DNA from: Yoonia sp. G8-12
Lineage (GTDB): Bacteria; Pseudomonadota; Alphaproteobacteria; Rhodobacterales; Rhodobacteraceae
Assembly: GCF_038443675.1 (NCBI RefSeq)
Contig: NZ_CP151762.1
Span: 1,178,001 to 1,242,000, forward strand
Reading direction: 5' to 3'
Length of the DNA: 64,000 bases
Shown here: piece after piece, positions 36,514-46,032 of the stretch
Numbering within the stretch: position 1 is the stretch's first letter
Layout: the number at the start of each line of letters is the position of its first letter
Made by a program: the position numbers and the translations under genes
The notes under the pieces: generated by a model
Database searches by the model: none
What the model saw: the letters and a program-made list of their open reading frames with translations, nothing else
Told to the model about the DNA's origin: nothing

Positions 36514-38610
36514 ATGATTACGACCCTCGCCGACGCCCTTGCCAAACAGGGCTATACTGACCTCACCCCCGTGCAAGAGGCCGTGACTGACGATGCACTC
36601 GTCGGTCAGGACCTACTTGTGTCCGCGCAAACGGGGTCAGGCAAAACAGTCGGCTTCGGGTTGGCCATTGGTCCGACCATCCTGAACGAAGAGGGCCAGT
36701 TCGGCCCTGCTGCGGCACCCCAAGCGCTGATTATCGCACCAACACGCGAGCTGGCCCTGCAGGTCAAACGCGAATTGCAGTGGCTTTATGCCGGTGCCGG
36801 TGCGACGCTTGCCTCTTGTGTAGGCGGTATGGATTTCCGCGACGAACGCCGCAACCTTGAACGCGGCGCGCATATCGTAGTGGCCACGCCGGGCCGTTTG
36901 CGCGATCACATCATGCGCGGCACGATTGATCTGTCCGAGATCAAGGCCGTCGTGCTGGATGAAGCCGACGAGATGCTTGATCTGGGTTTCCGTGAAGACC
37001 TCGAATTCATTCTTGATCAGGCCCCCGCAACCCGCCGCACCCTGATGTTTTCAGCCACCGTGCCGCCGATGATTGCGACACTGGCCAAATCCTATCAGCG
37101 TGATGCCGTACGGATTGCGACAGCCAGCAAGGAAAGCCAGCACACCGATATCGAATACCGCGCGCTGACGGTTGCCAACCACGATATCGACGCCGCCATC
37201 GTTAACGTGCTGCGGTTCTACGACGCGCCCAATTCCATCGTCTTTTGCAACACCCGCGCGATGGTCACACGGCTGACCACACGCCTGTCGAACCGTGGTT
37301 TTTCTGTTGTAGCGCTGTCGGGTGAGTTGACACAATCCGAACGCTCCAACGCGCTGCAAGCGATGCGCGACGGGCGTGCCAAGGTCTGTGTGGCGACAGA
37401 TGTTGCCGCGCGCGGTATCGACCTGCCCAATCTTGAGCTGGTCATCCACGCCGAACTGCCCACCAACGCAGAAACCCTGCTGCACCGTTCAGGCCGGACT
37501 GGCCGCGCGGGACGCAAGGGCATTTCTGCCATGATCGTTCCTGCCAAGATGAAGCGGCGCGGAGAAAACCTGCTCAAATGGGGCAAACTGACCGCGACTT
37601 GGGCCTTGCCGCCCACCGCAGAGGAAGTGTCGGCCAAAGACGAAGAGCGCCTGCTGACCGATCCGGTCTGGTCCGAGGATTTCACCGAGGAAGAAACCGC
37701 TTTCGCCGCACGTCTGTTGGAACAGCACGCACCCGAACAAATCGCTGCCGCCTACCTGCGCCTTTATGCAGGCAAGCAATCGGCACCTGAATTCATTTCC
37801 GAATACAAAGACGGCCCCGCCGCCAAGGAACGCGCCCCGCGCGAGGTCAAATCCTTTGGCCCGTCCAAATGGTTCAGCGTCGATATCGGCCGCGAAGGCA
37901 AGGCCGAGGCCCGTTGGCTGCTGCCGATGATCTGCAAGGCCGGTGGGATCACCAAGAATGAAATCGGCGCGATCCGTATCCAGCCGAACGAGACATTCAT
38001 CGAAATTTCCGCCCCCGCTGTGCCCGGCTTTCTGGACAGCGTCGGCAGCGATATGAAGCTGGAAAACCAAGCCACGCTGACCGCGCTTGATGGCGCGCCG
38101 CAACTGGGCGAACGCGGTCCGCGCAAGACCAAGCGCGACTATGACGATGGCCCCAAACGCGCGCCCAAGCGTGATTATGGCGACAAGCCCAAGCGCGACT
38201 ATGGCGACAAACCCAAGCGCCACGCGCCGCGCGATCAGGCCCCGCCACCGCCCTCGCAGCAGGATCACGTGCCAGCGATCCAACCGATCCCCGGTGCCGC
38301 TGACGATCATAAAGCGCGCAAGCCACGCCATAAACCAGAGCGTCGCGATCACGGCGAAGCGCTGAGCGAAAAGCGCAGCAAACCGCCCTACAAGGGTAAA
38401 TCCGACCGCAAAAAACCGACCGGCAAGGGCAAACCGCCCTATAACGCCGACAGCAAACCGCGCAAAGCGGGCGCTGGCAAGCCGGGCGGTAAACCGGCGG
38501 GCAATGCCAAGGATACGTCAAAACGGTTCGTCCCACCGGGCGGAAAAGCCAAGCCACGCAAGGGCTTAGGCAAAGGCGGCAGTGCCGCACCCAAGCGCGG
38601 GAAATCGTAG
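36514..38610 (+). CDS. deaD: DEAD-box RNA helicase with basic tail
   Basis: A 698-residue ATP-dependent RNA helicase. The Q motif region (YTDLTPVQEAV), motif I AQTGSGKT at 38-45, motif Ia PTRELA, motif II DEAD, motif III SAT and motif VI HRSGRTGRAGRKG are all present. A DbpA/CsdA-like RNA-binding module follows around residues 455-525. From about 540 on there is a highly basic low-complexity tail with near-repeats of KRDYGDKP, likely disordered and RNA-binding. Expected role: ribosome assembly or cold-related RNA unwinding. The symbol deaD is given by similarity of layout, not certainty. Confidence 0.92.
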   Translation: MITTLADALAKQGYTDLTPVQEAVTDDALVGQDLLVSAQTGSGKTVGFGLAIGPTILNEEGQFGPAAAPQALIIAPTRELALQVKRELQWLYAGAGATLASCVGGMDFRDERRNLERGAHIVVATPGRLRDHIMRGTIDLSEIKAVVLDEADEMLDLGFREDLEFILDQAPATRRTLMFSATVPPMIATLAKSYQRDAVRIATASKESQHTDIEYRALTVANHDIDAAIVNVLRFYDAPNSIVFCNTRAMVTRLTTRLSNRGFSVVALSGELTQSERSNALQAMRDGRAKVCVATDVAARGIDLPNLELVIHAELPTNAETLLHRSGRTGRAGRKGISAMIVPAKMKRRGENLLKWGKLTATWALPPTAEEVSAKDEERLLTDPVWSEDFTEEETAFAARLLEQHAPEQIAAAYLRLYAGKQSAPEFISEYKDGPAAKERAPREVKSFGPSKWFSVDIGREGKAEARWLLPMICKAGGITKNEIGAIRIQPNETFIEISAPAVPGFLDSVGSDMKLENQATLTALDGAPQLGERGPRKTKRDYDDGPKRAPKRDYGDKPKRDYGDKPKRHAPRDQAPPPPSQQDHVPAIQPIPGAADDHKARKPRHKPERRDHGEALSEKRSKPPYKGKSDRKKPTGKGKPPYNADSKPRKAGAGKPGGKPAGNAKDTSKRFVPPGGKAKPRKGLGKGGSAAPKRGKS

Positions 38611-38730
38611 AACCCGCGCAATTGGTCACATTTATGTCACGCCAAATCCATGTTGTGGGCACAGCACTCTAGTCCTGTGGCCACAGCCGTCCCTATCATC
38701 AACCCACGAGCCAGCTAAAGGACCAGCAAG

Positions 38731-38838
38731 ATGGCCACAGCAACACCAACGCCCCGCACCGCGGCACCAACACCACCGGCACCGCAACCAAAGGGCAAAC
38801 CGACAGCGCCTGTTTATACCGATTACGCGAGTATCTGA
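38731..38838 (+). CDS. Possible 35-residue Pro/Thr/Ala-rich peptide
   Basis: A short frame, MATATPTPRTAAPTPP to VYTDYASI, with AAAGGA ten bases upstream of its ATG. It lies in the 339-base gap between the helicase and the TfoX-C gene, which otherwise shows nothing. The composition is simple and chance is possible, but the ribosome site and the clean non-coding surroundings favour a real small gene. Confidence 0.4.
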   Translation: MATATPTPRTAAPTPPAPQPKGKPTAPVYTDYASI

Positions 38839-38949
38839 CAGGTCACTTGCGCCAATGGCCGGTGAGGCCAAGACCAGAGCGATCGCCCTCCCCGATCACA
38901 CCTCTGGAACCTCACTGGCCCTTTTTTCCAGCCTCGCTAGTATCGCGGC

Positions 38950-39279
38950 ATGGCGGACCTGACCTCAATCAAAAACATTGGACCTGCATTTGCAGCGTCA
39001 TTGAAAGCCGCAGGTATTGCGACGGCAGAAGACCTGCGCGCACTTGGTGCGGACGCGGCCTATGCCAAGATGCTTGAAGGCGGGGCCAGACCACATTTCA
39101 TCGGTTACTACGTGCTGCACATGGCGTTGCAAGGACGGCCATGGAACGACTGCAAAGGCGAAGAGAAAAAGGCGCTGCGCAAACAGTTTGACCAGATCAA
39201 AGCAGGGAGTTTTGATGCGGAGCGCTCAGAGCTTGAACGGATCTTGAACCAGATTGGCGTGGTGGCGGTCAAAGGCTAA
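38950..39279 (+). CDS. TfoX C-terminal domain protein
   Basis: A 109-residue protein consisting of a TfoX-C/helix-hairpin-helix domain: IKNIGPAFAASLKAAGIATAEDLRALGADAAYAKM is the typical opening. In competence regulators this domain is fused to a TfoX-N domain, absent here. Stand-alone copies are common and of unknown function. No operon partner is evident. Confidence 0.8.
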   Translation: MADLTSIKNIGPAFAASLKAAGIATAEDLRALGADAAYAKMLEGGARPHFIGYYVLHMALQGRPWNDCKGEEKKALRKQFDQIKAGSFDAERSELERILNQIGVVAVKG

Positions 39280-39375
39280 GGTGTTCAACCTCCGCTACGG
39301 CATCGACTTTGCGCTCGCACGTCGCGGCGATCCTGCTACTGTGCGGCAATAATCGCCGTAAATCAGAGGCTTGAA

Positions 39376-40581
39376 ATGTCGCGGGTCGTCGTCTTTGCTC
39401 TCTATTTCACGGCAATTTTTCTGCAAGCAGGCGCATATGGGCTGACCTTTATGCTGCCGCGATTGTTTGACAGCTTTGGCGCCAACGAAAAGGTTGTCGG
39501 CGCGATGCTGGCGCTGACAGCGGTTTCAACCATCGTGACGGTCTATTTCTCGGGGCATCTGTCCGATCTGTTCGGTCGCCTGCGCACATTGGGCGGGGCC
39601 TGCATCGCGATTGCGCTTTCGCTTTATCTCTACGCAATCCTCGATACCGTCGGCATCGGCCTCATCAGCGCGAGTCTGCTACTGGGGTTCGGCTGGGGGC
39701 TGACCTATTCGCTTGGCCCCATCGTGTTGACACGGCTTGTGGCGGCGGATGAGCGGACCCGCTTTTTCACCCTGCTGTCGCTGTTTGTCATGGCAGGTTT
39801 CGGCCTTGCACCCGTTCTTGCCGCCGCACTTGAGGGCGCGGGTTATTCCGTGCGTGATGCCTTCACGCTGACAGCCATTGCCTGCCTTGTCAGCGCGGCG
39901 CTGTTCTTTGGCCTCAACGGGGCGGTCAAAGCCCACGCCATCACGCCCGTCGCCGAGGTCCCTTCGCGTATCACCTTGGCCGCCCTGCGCGGTGTGGCGC
40001 GTTCGCCCGCGCTTTTGCCTGTGGCGATGGTCTGTCTGGGGGCCAGCGTCTTTGCAGGCATGGCCAATTTCCAGACCGTTTTCGCCGATGCGCGCGGGCT
40101 GGATTACGCGCAATTCTTCCTGACCTACACGACGACAGTGGTTGTCGGGCGGATGATCCTTGCGCGCTATAAGGGGGGCACGAACACGTATCGCACCATT
40201 GCTGTGCTGCAATACATCATGGGCGGTAGCGTGGCGCTGTTTATTTTCAGCGGCAGCAGCCTGCCCGCCTATCTGCTCGTCGCCTTCCTTTTCGGGATCG
40301 GCTACGGCATGTCCTATCCGCTGCTGGTCAGTATGGCCGCACAGGATGCCGATGACGGTCTTGGCGCGCAAACACTCCAGCTTTTTGCGCTGACCTACTT
40401 TATCGGAATTTTCGGCTTTCCGCTGATTGCTGGCTGGATGATCGTCGAAGTCGGCACGTCAGCGCTGCTGATCCTCGTCGCCATGCTCGCGATCATCGAG
40501 GCCACGCTGGCGCTGCGGCGCGCGCAAAGAAAAAACCGCCCGCACCAATCAGGCGCGGACGGTTTAAAAAGTGACCCGTAG
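39376..40581 (+). CDS. MFS transporter
   Basis: A 401-residue major facilitator with about twelve transmembrane helices. The loop 2-3 motif appears as GHLSDLFGRLRTLG. Small molecule unknown. The last codons overlap the terminator hairpin of the converging ndk gene, giving a Lys/Arg/Asn-rich C-terminus. It stands alone, about 97 bases after the TfoX-C gene. Confidence 0.88.
   Translation: MSRVVVFALYFTAIFLQAGAYGLTFMLPRLFDSFGANEKVVGAMLALTAVSTIVTVYFSGHLSDLFGRLRTLGGACIAIALSLYLYAILDTVGIGLISASLLLGFGWGLTYSLGPIVLTRLVAADERTRFFTLLSLFVMAGFGLAPVLAAALEGAGYSVRDAFTLTAIACLVSAALFFGLNGAVKAHAITPVAEVPSRITLAALRGVARSPALLPVAMVCLGASVFAGMANFQTVFADARGLDYAQFFLTYTTTVVVGRMILARYKGGTNTYRTIAVLQYIMGGSVALFIFSGSSLPAYLLVAFLFGIGYGMSYPLLVSMAAQDADDGLGAQTLQLFALTYFIGIFGFPLIAGWMIVEVGTSALLILVAMLAIIEATLALRRAQRKNRPHQSGADGLKSDP
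40531..40567 (-). terminator. Rho-independent terminator of ndk
   Basis: On the minus strand AAACCGTCCGC and GCGGGCGGTTT arms are followed by a run of six T. It is placed within the last codons of the converging MFS gene. Confidence 0.75.
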
Positions 40582-40599
40582 GTCGGGGTTCACCCCGAC
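40582..40599. repeat. Hairpin of the GTAGG family
   Basis: GTCGGGGT and ACCCCGAC arms with a two-base loop, preceded by GTAG, between the MFS and ndk stops. It resembles the hairpin at 46711 and may act in transcription stop or RNA stability. Confidence 0.5.
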
Positions 40600-41022
40600 T
40601 TAGCCGACCAGTTCAAGACCGGAGAAGAAGAATGCGATCTCTTCTGCGGCTGTTTCCGGCGCGTCGGACCCGTGGACCGAGTTTTCACCGATGGACAGCG
40701 CGAATTCCTTGCGGATTGTGCCCTCTGCCGCGTCTGCGGGGTTTGTTGCACCCATGACTTCGCGGTTCTTTGCAATCGCGTCTTCGCCTTCCAGAACCTG
40801 CACAACGATCGGCTCGGAGATCATGAATTCGCACAGTTCGCCAAAGAACGGACGCTCGGAGTGCACGCCGTAAAACTGCTGTGCCTGTGCCAGTGTCAAC
40901 TGGATGCGCTTGGATGCGACGATGCGCAGGCCTGCTTCTTCGAATTTGGCAACGATTGCGCCGGTCAGGTTACGCTTGGTGGCGTCTGGTTTGATGATGG
41001 AAAATGTACGCTGGATAGCCAT
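40600..41022 (-). CDS. ndk: Nucleoside diphosphate kinase
   Basis: A 140-residue enzyme exchanging gamma-phosphate among nucleoside di- and triphosphates. AIQRTFSIIKPDATKRNLTG is the standard N-terminus, so the start is at 41022 and not at the 22-codon-longer frame. The active-site histidine is in NSVHGSD. Full family length. Confidence 0.97.
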   Translation of the reverse strand: MAIQRTFSIIKPDATKRNLTGAIVAKFEEAGLRIVASKRIQLTLAQAQQFYGVHSERPFFGELCEFMISEPIVVQVLEGEDAIAKNREVMGATNPADAAEGTIRKEFALSIGENSVHGSDAPETAAEEIAFFFSGLELVG

Positions 41023-41146
41023 GGGAGCCTCTTGAGGTTTAACGAGGAAAATACCTCGGTGAATTGATGGCTGCGCCCTACCATGCACGTCTTGCCATGA
41101 AAAGGCGTGAATTGCGCCGCCCCCTGCGACCCGCTAGCGTGGTGAT

Positions 41147-42457
41147 ATGTGGACCCTCATCCGACATCCCGTTTTTGGCCGCCTCTTTGCTGCACAAGTG
41201 GTGGCGCTGTTGGGTACGGGGCTTTTGACCGTGGCCCTTGGGCTGCTGGCATTTGATCTGGCGGGCGCCGCTGCGGGGGCTGTTCTGGGCACGGCCTATG
41301 CGATCAAGATGGTGGCCTATGTGGGCCTGTCGCCCGTTGCAGGGGCGTTGGTGTCCAATCTGCCGCGTAAACCTGTGTTGATCATGGCCGATCTGGTGCG
41401 CGCGGTCGTCGCCCTGTCGCTGCCGTTCATCACCGAAGTCTGGCAGATTTATCTGGCAATCTTCCTGCTTCAAACCGCCTCGGCCACGTTCACGCCCGCG
41501 TTTCAGGCCACAATCCCCGATGTTCTGGAGGATGAGGACGACTATGCGCGCGCCCTGTCGCTGTCGCGCCTTGCCTATGATCTTGAAAACCTCATCAGTC
41601 CTGCCCTCGCGGGCCTGCTACTGCTTTTGATCAGCTATCACTGGCTTTTTGGTGGCACGGTGATCGGCTTTGGCTTTTCGGCCCTTTTGATCTGGGGCAC
41701 GGTCCTGCCTCTGCGCCAGCCCACCACAAGCCGCCCGTTTCGCGCGCGCCTGACGCGCGGCGTGCGGATCTATCTGGCCACACCCCGCCTGCGCGGATTA
41801 CTGGCACTCACACTTACAGCAGCGGCGGCCAGCGCCTTTGTCATCGTGAACACGGTGGTCGTGGTGCGCAGCGGCTTTGGCGGCACCGATGGCGATGTGG
41901 CTATCGCACTTGCGGCCTTTGGTGGTGGTTCAATGATCGCGGCGCTGGCCCTGCCTGCCCTGCTCAAACGCCTCAGCGACCGGCCTGTGATGATGACAGG
42001 TGCGGCACTCCTGACCGCACTGATGGCATTGCAGGCCTTCGTGACGGCCACATGGCCCATGTTCCTGTTGTTCTGGGCACTGACCGGCCTTGGGTATTCC
42101 GCGACGCTGACGCCCCAAGGCAGGCTTTTGCGCCGTTCGGCCCATGCCGAGGACCGCCAATCGGTCTTTACCGCGCAGTTCGCGCTGTCGCATGTGTGTT
42201 GGCTGGTCACATATCCGCTGGCGGGCAATGCGATGACCGCATGGGGCATGGCGCCCACGATGGGGATATTGGCCGCCGTCGGTGCGATTGGACTACTGGC
42301 CGCAACGCGGCTCTGGCCCGAGGGTGATCCGGTTGTCGTGACCCACAGCCATGATGACCTGCCTGATGATCACCCCCATCTTGCGGGCGGCGGGCACCGG
42401 CACGCCCATCCTTTGGTGATAGATGATGAACACCACGCATGGCCAACGCATGGCTAG
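41147..42457 (+). CDS. MFS transporter with His-rich C-terminal tail
   Basis: A 436-residue major facilitator of the MFS_3/enterobactin-exporter-like type with about ten to twelve helices (HPVFGRLFAAQVVALLGTGLLTVALGLLAFD start). The last 35 residues form a cytosolic tail with nine histidines and several aspartates (HSHDDLPDDHPHL, then GGGHRHAHPL). That composition resembles metal-binding loops and hints at transition-metal sensing or transport, which is inference. It converges with the EamA gene, overlapping by four bases. Confidence 0.85.
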   Translation: MWTLIRHPVFGRLFAAQVVALLGTGLLTVALGLLAFDLAGAAAGAVLGTAYAIKMVAYVGLSPVAGALVSNLPRKPVLIMADLVRAVVALSLPFITEVWQIYLAIFLLQTASATFTPAFQATIPDVLEDEDDYARALSLSRLAYDLENLISPALAGLLLLLISYHWLFGGTVIGFGFSALLIWGTVLPLRQPTTSRPFRARLTRGVRIYLATPRLRGLLALTLTAAAASAFVIVNTVVVVRSGFGGTDGDVAIALAAFGGGSMIAALALPALLKRLSDRPVMMTGAALLTALMALQAFVTATWPMFLLFWALTGLGYSATLTPQGRLLRRSAHAEDRQSVFTAQFALSHVCWLVTYPLAGNAMTAWGMAPTMGILAAVGAIGLLAATRLWPEGDPVVVTHSHDDLPDDHPHLAGGGHRHAHPLVIDDEHHAWPTHG

Positions 42458-43347
42458 GTTGGTCGGGTTTTGCGTATCGGCAGAAATTCCAGCACACCCG
42501 CGACAAGCACCAATGTGCCGCCCAAAAGTTCGAGCGGCGACAAAAGCTCGCCCGCGATCAGCGCCGCCGAGGCCACGCTGACCAGCACCTCTGAAATCAT
42601 CAAAATGCCCACGCGCGCAGGTTCCAGTTTTGTCGTGGCCCACAAAAGACCTACAATCGACAGCGCCCACCAAAGTGCGGCGGTAAAGACGACCCACCCC
42701 GTCGCAGCGCCCGGATCAGGCAATGCGGCAACATCGGGAAAAGGCGCCACAAGCGGCGCCAGTATCAACCCGCCGCCCAAGGCCCCGACCGCAAACAAAA
42801 ACGTGCTTTCCGCAGGTCCCGCTGTCGCCTTGACCTTGATCCCGATCGAGGCAATCGCCCAGCACAGACCACTGGCAAGCCCCAGCCATTCGCCCAAACC
42901 GCGCGGCACAGGCACCTGCCCGTCCGCCCCCAGCATCAGCACCAGTCCCGCGATTCCGGCCAACAATGCCAGAACCCGCCCCCGGTTGATCGGCCAGCCC
43001 AGAAGATACCGCCCGATGAGCGTGCTCCAGATCGGTGTCAGGTAGAACAGAATCACGATAATCGCGACCCGCCCGTAAAGCAGGCCCAGCGAATAAAACA
43101 TCAGCGAACAGCCACCCAAGATCAGCGACGCAATCGCCAGCGGATGCGAGGCGCGCAAAGCCCGCCGCCCGCGCCAGCCCCAAGGGGCCAACACGACCAC
43201 AGCCACCACCATAATCGCGACCGTGCCCCAAGGCCCCGTCAGCCCCAGCGCATCAATCCGCCGCAAAGGCAGCCAGTAAAAGCCCCACAACATGCCAAAG
43301 CCTATGACAATCATGCTTGCCAGAAATATGGTGCGCGCCGTGCTCAT
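42454..43347 (-). CDS. EamA-family (DMT) exporter
   Basis: A 297-residue drug/metabolite transporter of ten helices in two EamA repeats (about 10-140 and 155-290). GFYWLPLRRIDALGLTGPWG near the start and VLVSVASAALIAGELLSPLELLGGTLVLVAG near the end are typical. Substrate unknown, commonly amino acids or metabolites. Its upstream region is shared with the divergent ABC-F gene. Confidence 0.85.
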   Translation of the reverse strand: MSTARTIFLASMIVIGFGMLWGFYWLPLRRIDALGLTGPWGTVAIMVVAVVVLAPWGWRGRRALRASHPLAIASLILGGCSLMFYSLGLLYGRVAIIVILFYLTPIWSTLIGRYLLGWPINRGRVLALLAGIAGLVLMLGADGQVPVPRGLGEWLGLASGLCWAIASIGIKVKATAGPAESTFLFAVGALGGGLILAPLVAPFPDVAALPDPGAATGWVVFTAALWWALSIVGLLWATTKLEPARVGILMISEVLVSVASAALIAGELLSPLELLGGTLVLVAGVLEFLPIRKTRPT

Positions 43348-43452
43348 CTGTGCTGCGTAGCAATGCCGGCAAACCTGCGCCAGACAGAACTATCACAAGG
43401 CAGGGCAAAACGGGTGATTGACCCCGCCCAGACGATCAATCATAGCGCGTGC

Positions 43453-45306
43453 ATGCTCAAGATTTCAGATATCACCTACTCCGTTGAAGGCCGCACACTG
43501 GTCGAACACGCAACTGTCACCATTCCAACGGGCCACAAGGTGGGTCTTGTGGGGCGCAACGGCTCTGGCAAGACCACGCTGTTTCGGGTGATCCGCGGGG
43601 AAATGGTGCTCGATACCGGCAGTGTCAGCATCCCCAAAGGCTGGAAAATCGGCGGCGTCAGCCAAGAGGTGCCGGGCAACGAAGTCTCGCTCATCAACAC
43701 CGTCCTGCGCGCCGACACCGAGCGCGAGGCGCTACTGGCCGAGGCCGAAACAGCGTCCGACCCCGCGCGTATCGCCGAAGTGCAAACACGGCTGGCCGAT
43801 ATCGAAGCATGGTCCGCTGAAGCGCGCGCCGCAACCATCCTGCGCGGCTTGGGCTTTACCCACGAAGAACAGCAAATGCCCTGTTCCGCCTTTTCGGGCG
43901 GTTGGCGGATGCGTGTGGCGCTCGCTGCGGTCCTGTTCAGCGAACCTGACCTGCTGCTTCTTGACGAACCGACCAACTATCTTGACCTTGAAGGCGCGCT
44001 CTGGCTTGAGGCCTATCTGGTCAAATACCCCCACACGGTGCTGATCGTCAGCCACGACCGCGAACTGCTGAACCGCTCGGTCGGTGGCATCCTGCACCTT
44101 GAAGACAAGGGCCTAATCTACTACACTGGCCCCTACGACACGTTTGCGCGCCAAAGGGCCGCCAACCGCGCAGTCCAAGCCGCCGCCGCCAAGAAACAGG
44201 ATGCCCAACGCGCACACCTGCAATCCTTCGTTGACCGCTTCAAAGCCAAAGCCTCGAAAGCCAAACAGGCGCAAAGCCGCGTCAAGATGCTCGAAAAAAT
44301 GGAAACGATCCGCGCGCCCGAAGATGCGGCACGCACGGTTTTCACCTTCCCCGAGCCCGAAGAACTTTCGCCGCCGATCATCGCCACCGAAGCGGCGGCT
44401 GTGGGTTACGGCAACAACATTGTGCTGCACGACCTGAACCTGCGGATCGACCAGGACGACCGGATCGCCCTGCTGGGGCGCAACGGCGAAGGCAAATCAA
44501 CACTGTCCAAGATGCTGTCCGACCGCCTGCCGCTGGCACGCGGCAAGATGGTGACATCCAACAAACTGCGCATCGGTTTCTTCGCACAACACCAAGTCGA
44601 CGAGTTGCGCATCGAAGAAACACCGCTCGACCACCTCTTCCGCGAACGGCCCAACGAAGGGCAAGCCAAACTGCGCGCGCGCCTTGCCGGTTTCGGCCTT
44701 GGCGCGGATCAGGCCGATACCGAAGTGGGCCGGCTCTCTGGCGGGCAAAAAGCACGCCTGTCGCTACTGCTGGCCACCCTGCCCGCGCCACACCTGCTGA
44801 TCCTTGACGAGCCGACAAACCACCTCGATATCGAAAGCCGCGAAGCGCTGGTCGAAGCGCTGACCGCCTATTCGGGTGCCGTGATCCTTGTCAGCCACGA
44901 CATGCACCTTTTGTCGATGGTGGCCGACAGGCTCTGGCTGGTCAAAGACGGGCATGTCACCTCTTATGACGATGATCTGGCGGCTTACCGCAAAATGCTG
45001 CTGACACCTGAAAAGCCGCGCGAAAAAGACAAACCCGCGCCGGTCAAAGCGGCAAAACCCACACGCGAGGCTGTCATGGCACTGCGCGCGGACGTGCGCA
45101 AGAACGAAGAGCGCGTCAAAAAGATCAACGACATGCGTGACAAGCTGGCCAAAAAGCTCGCCGATCCTGTCCTTTACGAAGAGGGAAAAGCAGGCGAACT
45201 GGCCACATGGAACAAGAAATACGCAGAAGTCATGGACGGTCTGGAGCGCGCAGAAGCGATGTGGATGGCCGCCCTTGAAAAGCTTGAAAAGGCCGAAAAG
45301 CCCTGA
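43453..45306 (+). CDS. ABC-F family ATPase (ribosome-associated type)
   Basis: A 617-residue soluble protein with two ABC ATPase domains and no membrane segments. Walker A motifs are GRNGSGKTT and GRNGEGKST, signatures FSGGW and LSGGQ, and each Walker B ends in LLDEPTNYLD or ILDEPTNHLD. The linker between the domains (about 230-310) is a basic helical arm, and a C-terminal coiled coil spans about 535-617. This layout is that of Uup/YheS-type ABC-F translation factors. The start at 43453 gives the usual MLKISDITYSVEG opening; the frame reaching back to 43144 is a shadow of the EamA gene. Confidence 0.92.
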   Translation: MLKISDITYSVEGRTLVEHATVTIPTGHKVGLVGRNGSGKTTLFRVIRGEMVLDTGSVSIPKGWKIGGVSQEVPGNEVSLINTVLRADTEREALLAEAETASDPARIAEVQTRLADIEAWSAEARAATILRGLGFTHEEQQMPCSAFSGGWRMRVALAAVLFSEPDLLLLDEPTNYLDLEGALWLEAYLVKYPHTVLIVSHDRELLNRSVGGILHLEDKGLIYYTGPYDTFARQRAANRAVQAAAAKKQDAQRAHLQSFVDRFKAKASKAKQAQSRVKMLEKMETIRAPEDAARTVFTFPEPEELSPPIIATEAAAVGYGNNIVLHDLNLRIDQDDRIALLGRNGEGKSTLSKMLSDRLPLARGKMVTSNKLRIGFFAQHQVDELRIEETPLDHLFRERPNEGQAKLRARLAGFGLGADQADTEVGRLSGGQKARLSLLLATLPAPHLLILDEPTNHLDIESREALVEALTAYSGAVILVSHDMHLLSMVADRLWLVKDGHVTSYDDDLAAYRKMLLTPEKPREKDKPAPVKAAKPTREAVMALRADVRKNEERVKKINDMRDKLAKKLADPVLYEEGKAGELATWNKKYAEVMDGLERAEAMWMAALEKLEKAEKP

Positions 45307-45346
45307 TTATCATCTTGCCCTGAAAACTCCCGCCGGAGGCATCCCC
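45307..45346. repeat. 40-bp interspersed repeat, copy A
   Basis: An exact 40-base match to 56152-56191. It begins TTATCATCTTGCC and ends in a CTCCCGCCGGAGG imperfect palindrome plus CATCCCC. It lies directly after the ABC-F stop codon. Diverged relatives are at 34037 and 61316. Confidence 0.85.
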
Positions 45347-45386
45347 TGCTTGCAATCGCACGCATTCCTCTGCCAGACAGGACCCC

Positions 45387-46016
45387 ATGACCGAACTTCC
45401 TGCCCTCATCGCAGCCTTCACAACGCTGTTCATCATCATCGACCCGCCCGGTCTTGCGCCAGTGTTTATTGCGCTGACCCAAGGCATGAGCGCGCAGCAA
45501 CGCCGCGCCATCGGCATCCGTGCCTTCCTTGTGGCGGCCGCGTTGATGATGGTTTTCCTGTTTCTGGGCGAAGCTGTCCTCGGCTTTATCGGGATTTCGA
45601 TGGATGCCTTCCGTATCGCAGGCGGTATCCTGCTCTTTCTCACCGCCCTTGATATGCTCTTTCAGCGCCGTCAGGCACGACGCGAAGACAATGCCGCCGA
45701 AGGTCAGGCCGAACATCACGATGACCCTTCGGTCTTTCCGCTGGCGCTGCCGCTCATCGTGGGCCCCGGTGCGATCACAACTGTGATCCTGCTTGCAGGT
45801 GAGGCGCAGAGTGCCACCGACATGGGCGCGATTGCCGCCGTGATCATCGTCGTGCTGCTGATCGTTCTGCTGGCCTTTCTTGTCGCGCCAGCGATTGAGC
45901 GGGCCTTGGGCAAGACCGGTCTGAACATCGTTACCCGCCTTCTGGGCATGTTGCTGGCCGCTTTGGCGGTGCAATTCGTGCTTGATGGTCTGCGGGGTTT
46001 TGGGATCGGCGCGTAG
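45387..46016 (+). CDS. MarC family integral membrane protein
   Basis: A 209-residue inner-membrane protein with six helices of the MarC (UPF0056) family. IDPPGLAPVFIALTQGM in the first half and LPLIVGPGAITTVILL in the second show the two inverted halves. Function unknown; despite the name, a drug-resistance role is not established. Confidence 0.88.
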   Translation: MTELPALIAAFTTLFIIIDPPGLAPVFIALTQGMSAQQRRAIGIRAFLVAAALMMVFLFLGEAVLGFIGISMDAFRIAGGILLFLTALDMLFQRRQARREDNAAEGQAEHHDDPSVFPLALPLIVGPGAITTVILLAGEAQSATDMGAIAAVIIVVLLIVLLAFLVAPAIERALGKTGLNIVTRLLGMLLAALAVQFVLDGLRGFGIGA

Positions 46017-46032
46017 TGCCTATATTGTTCGC

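Noticed and set aside
38127..38220. Short tandem DNA repeats, possible CRISPR-like array
   Set aside because: They are in-frame codon repeats in the basic tail of the DEAD-box helicase, with no spacers and no cas genes.
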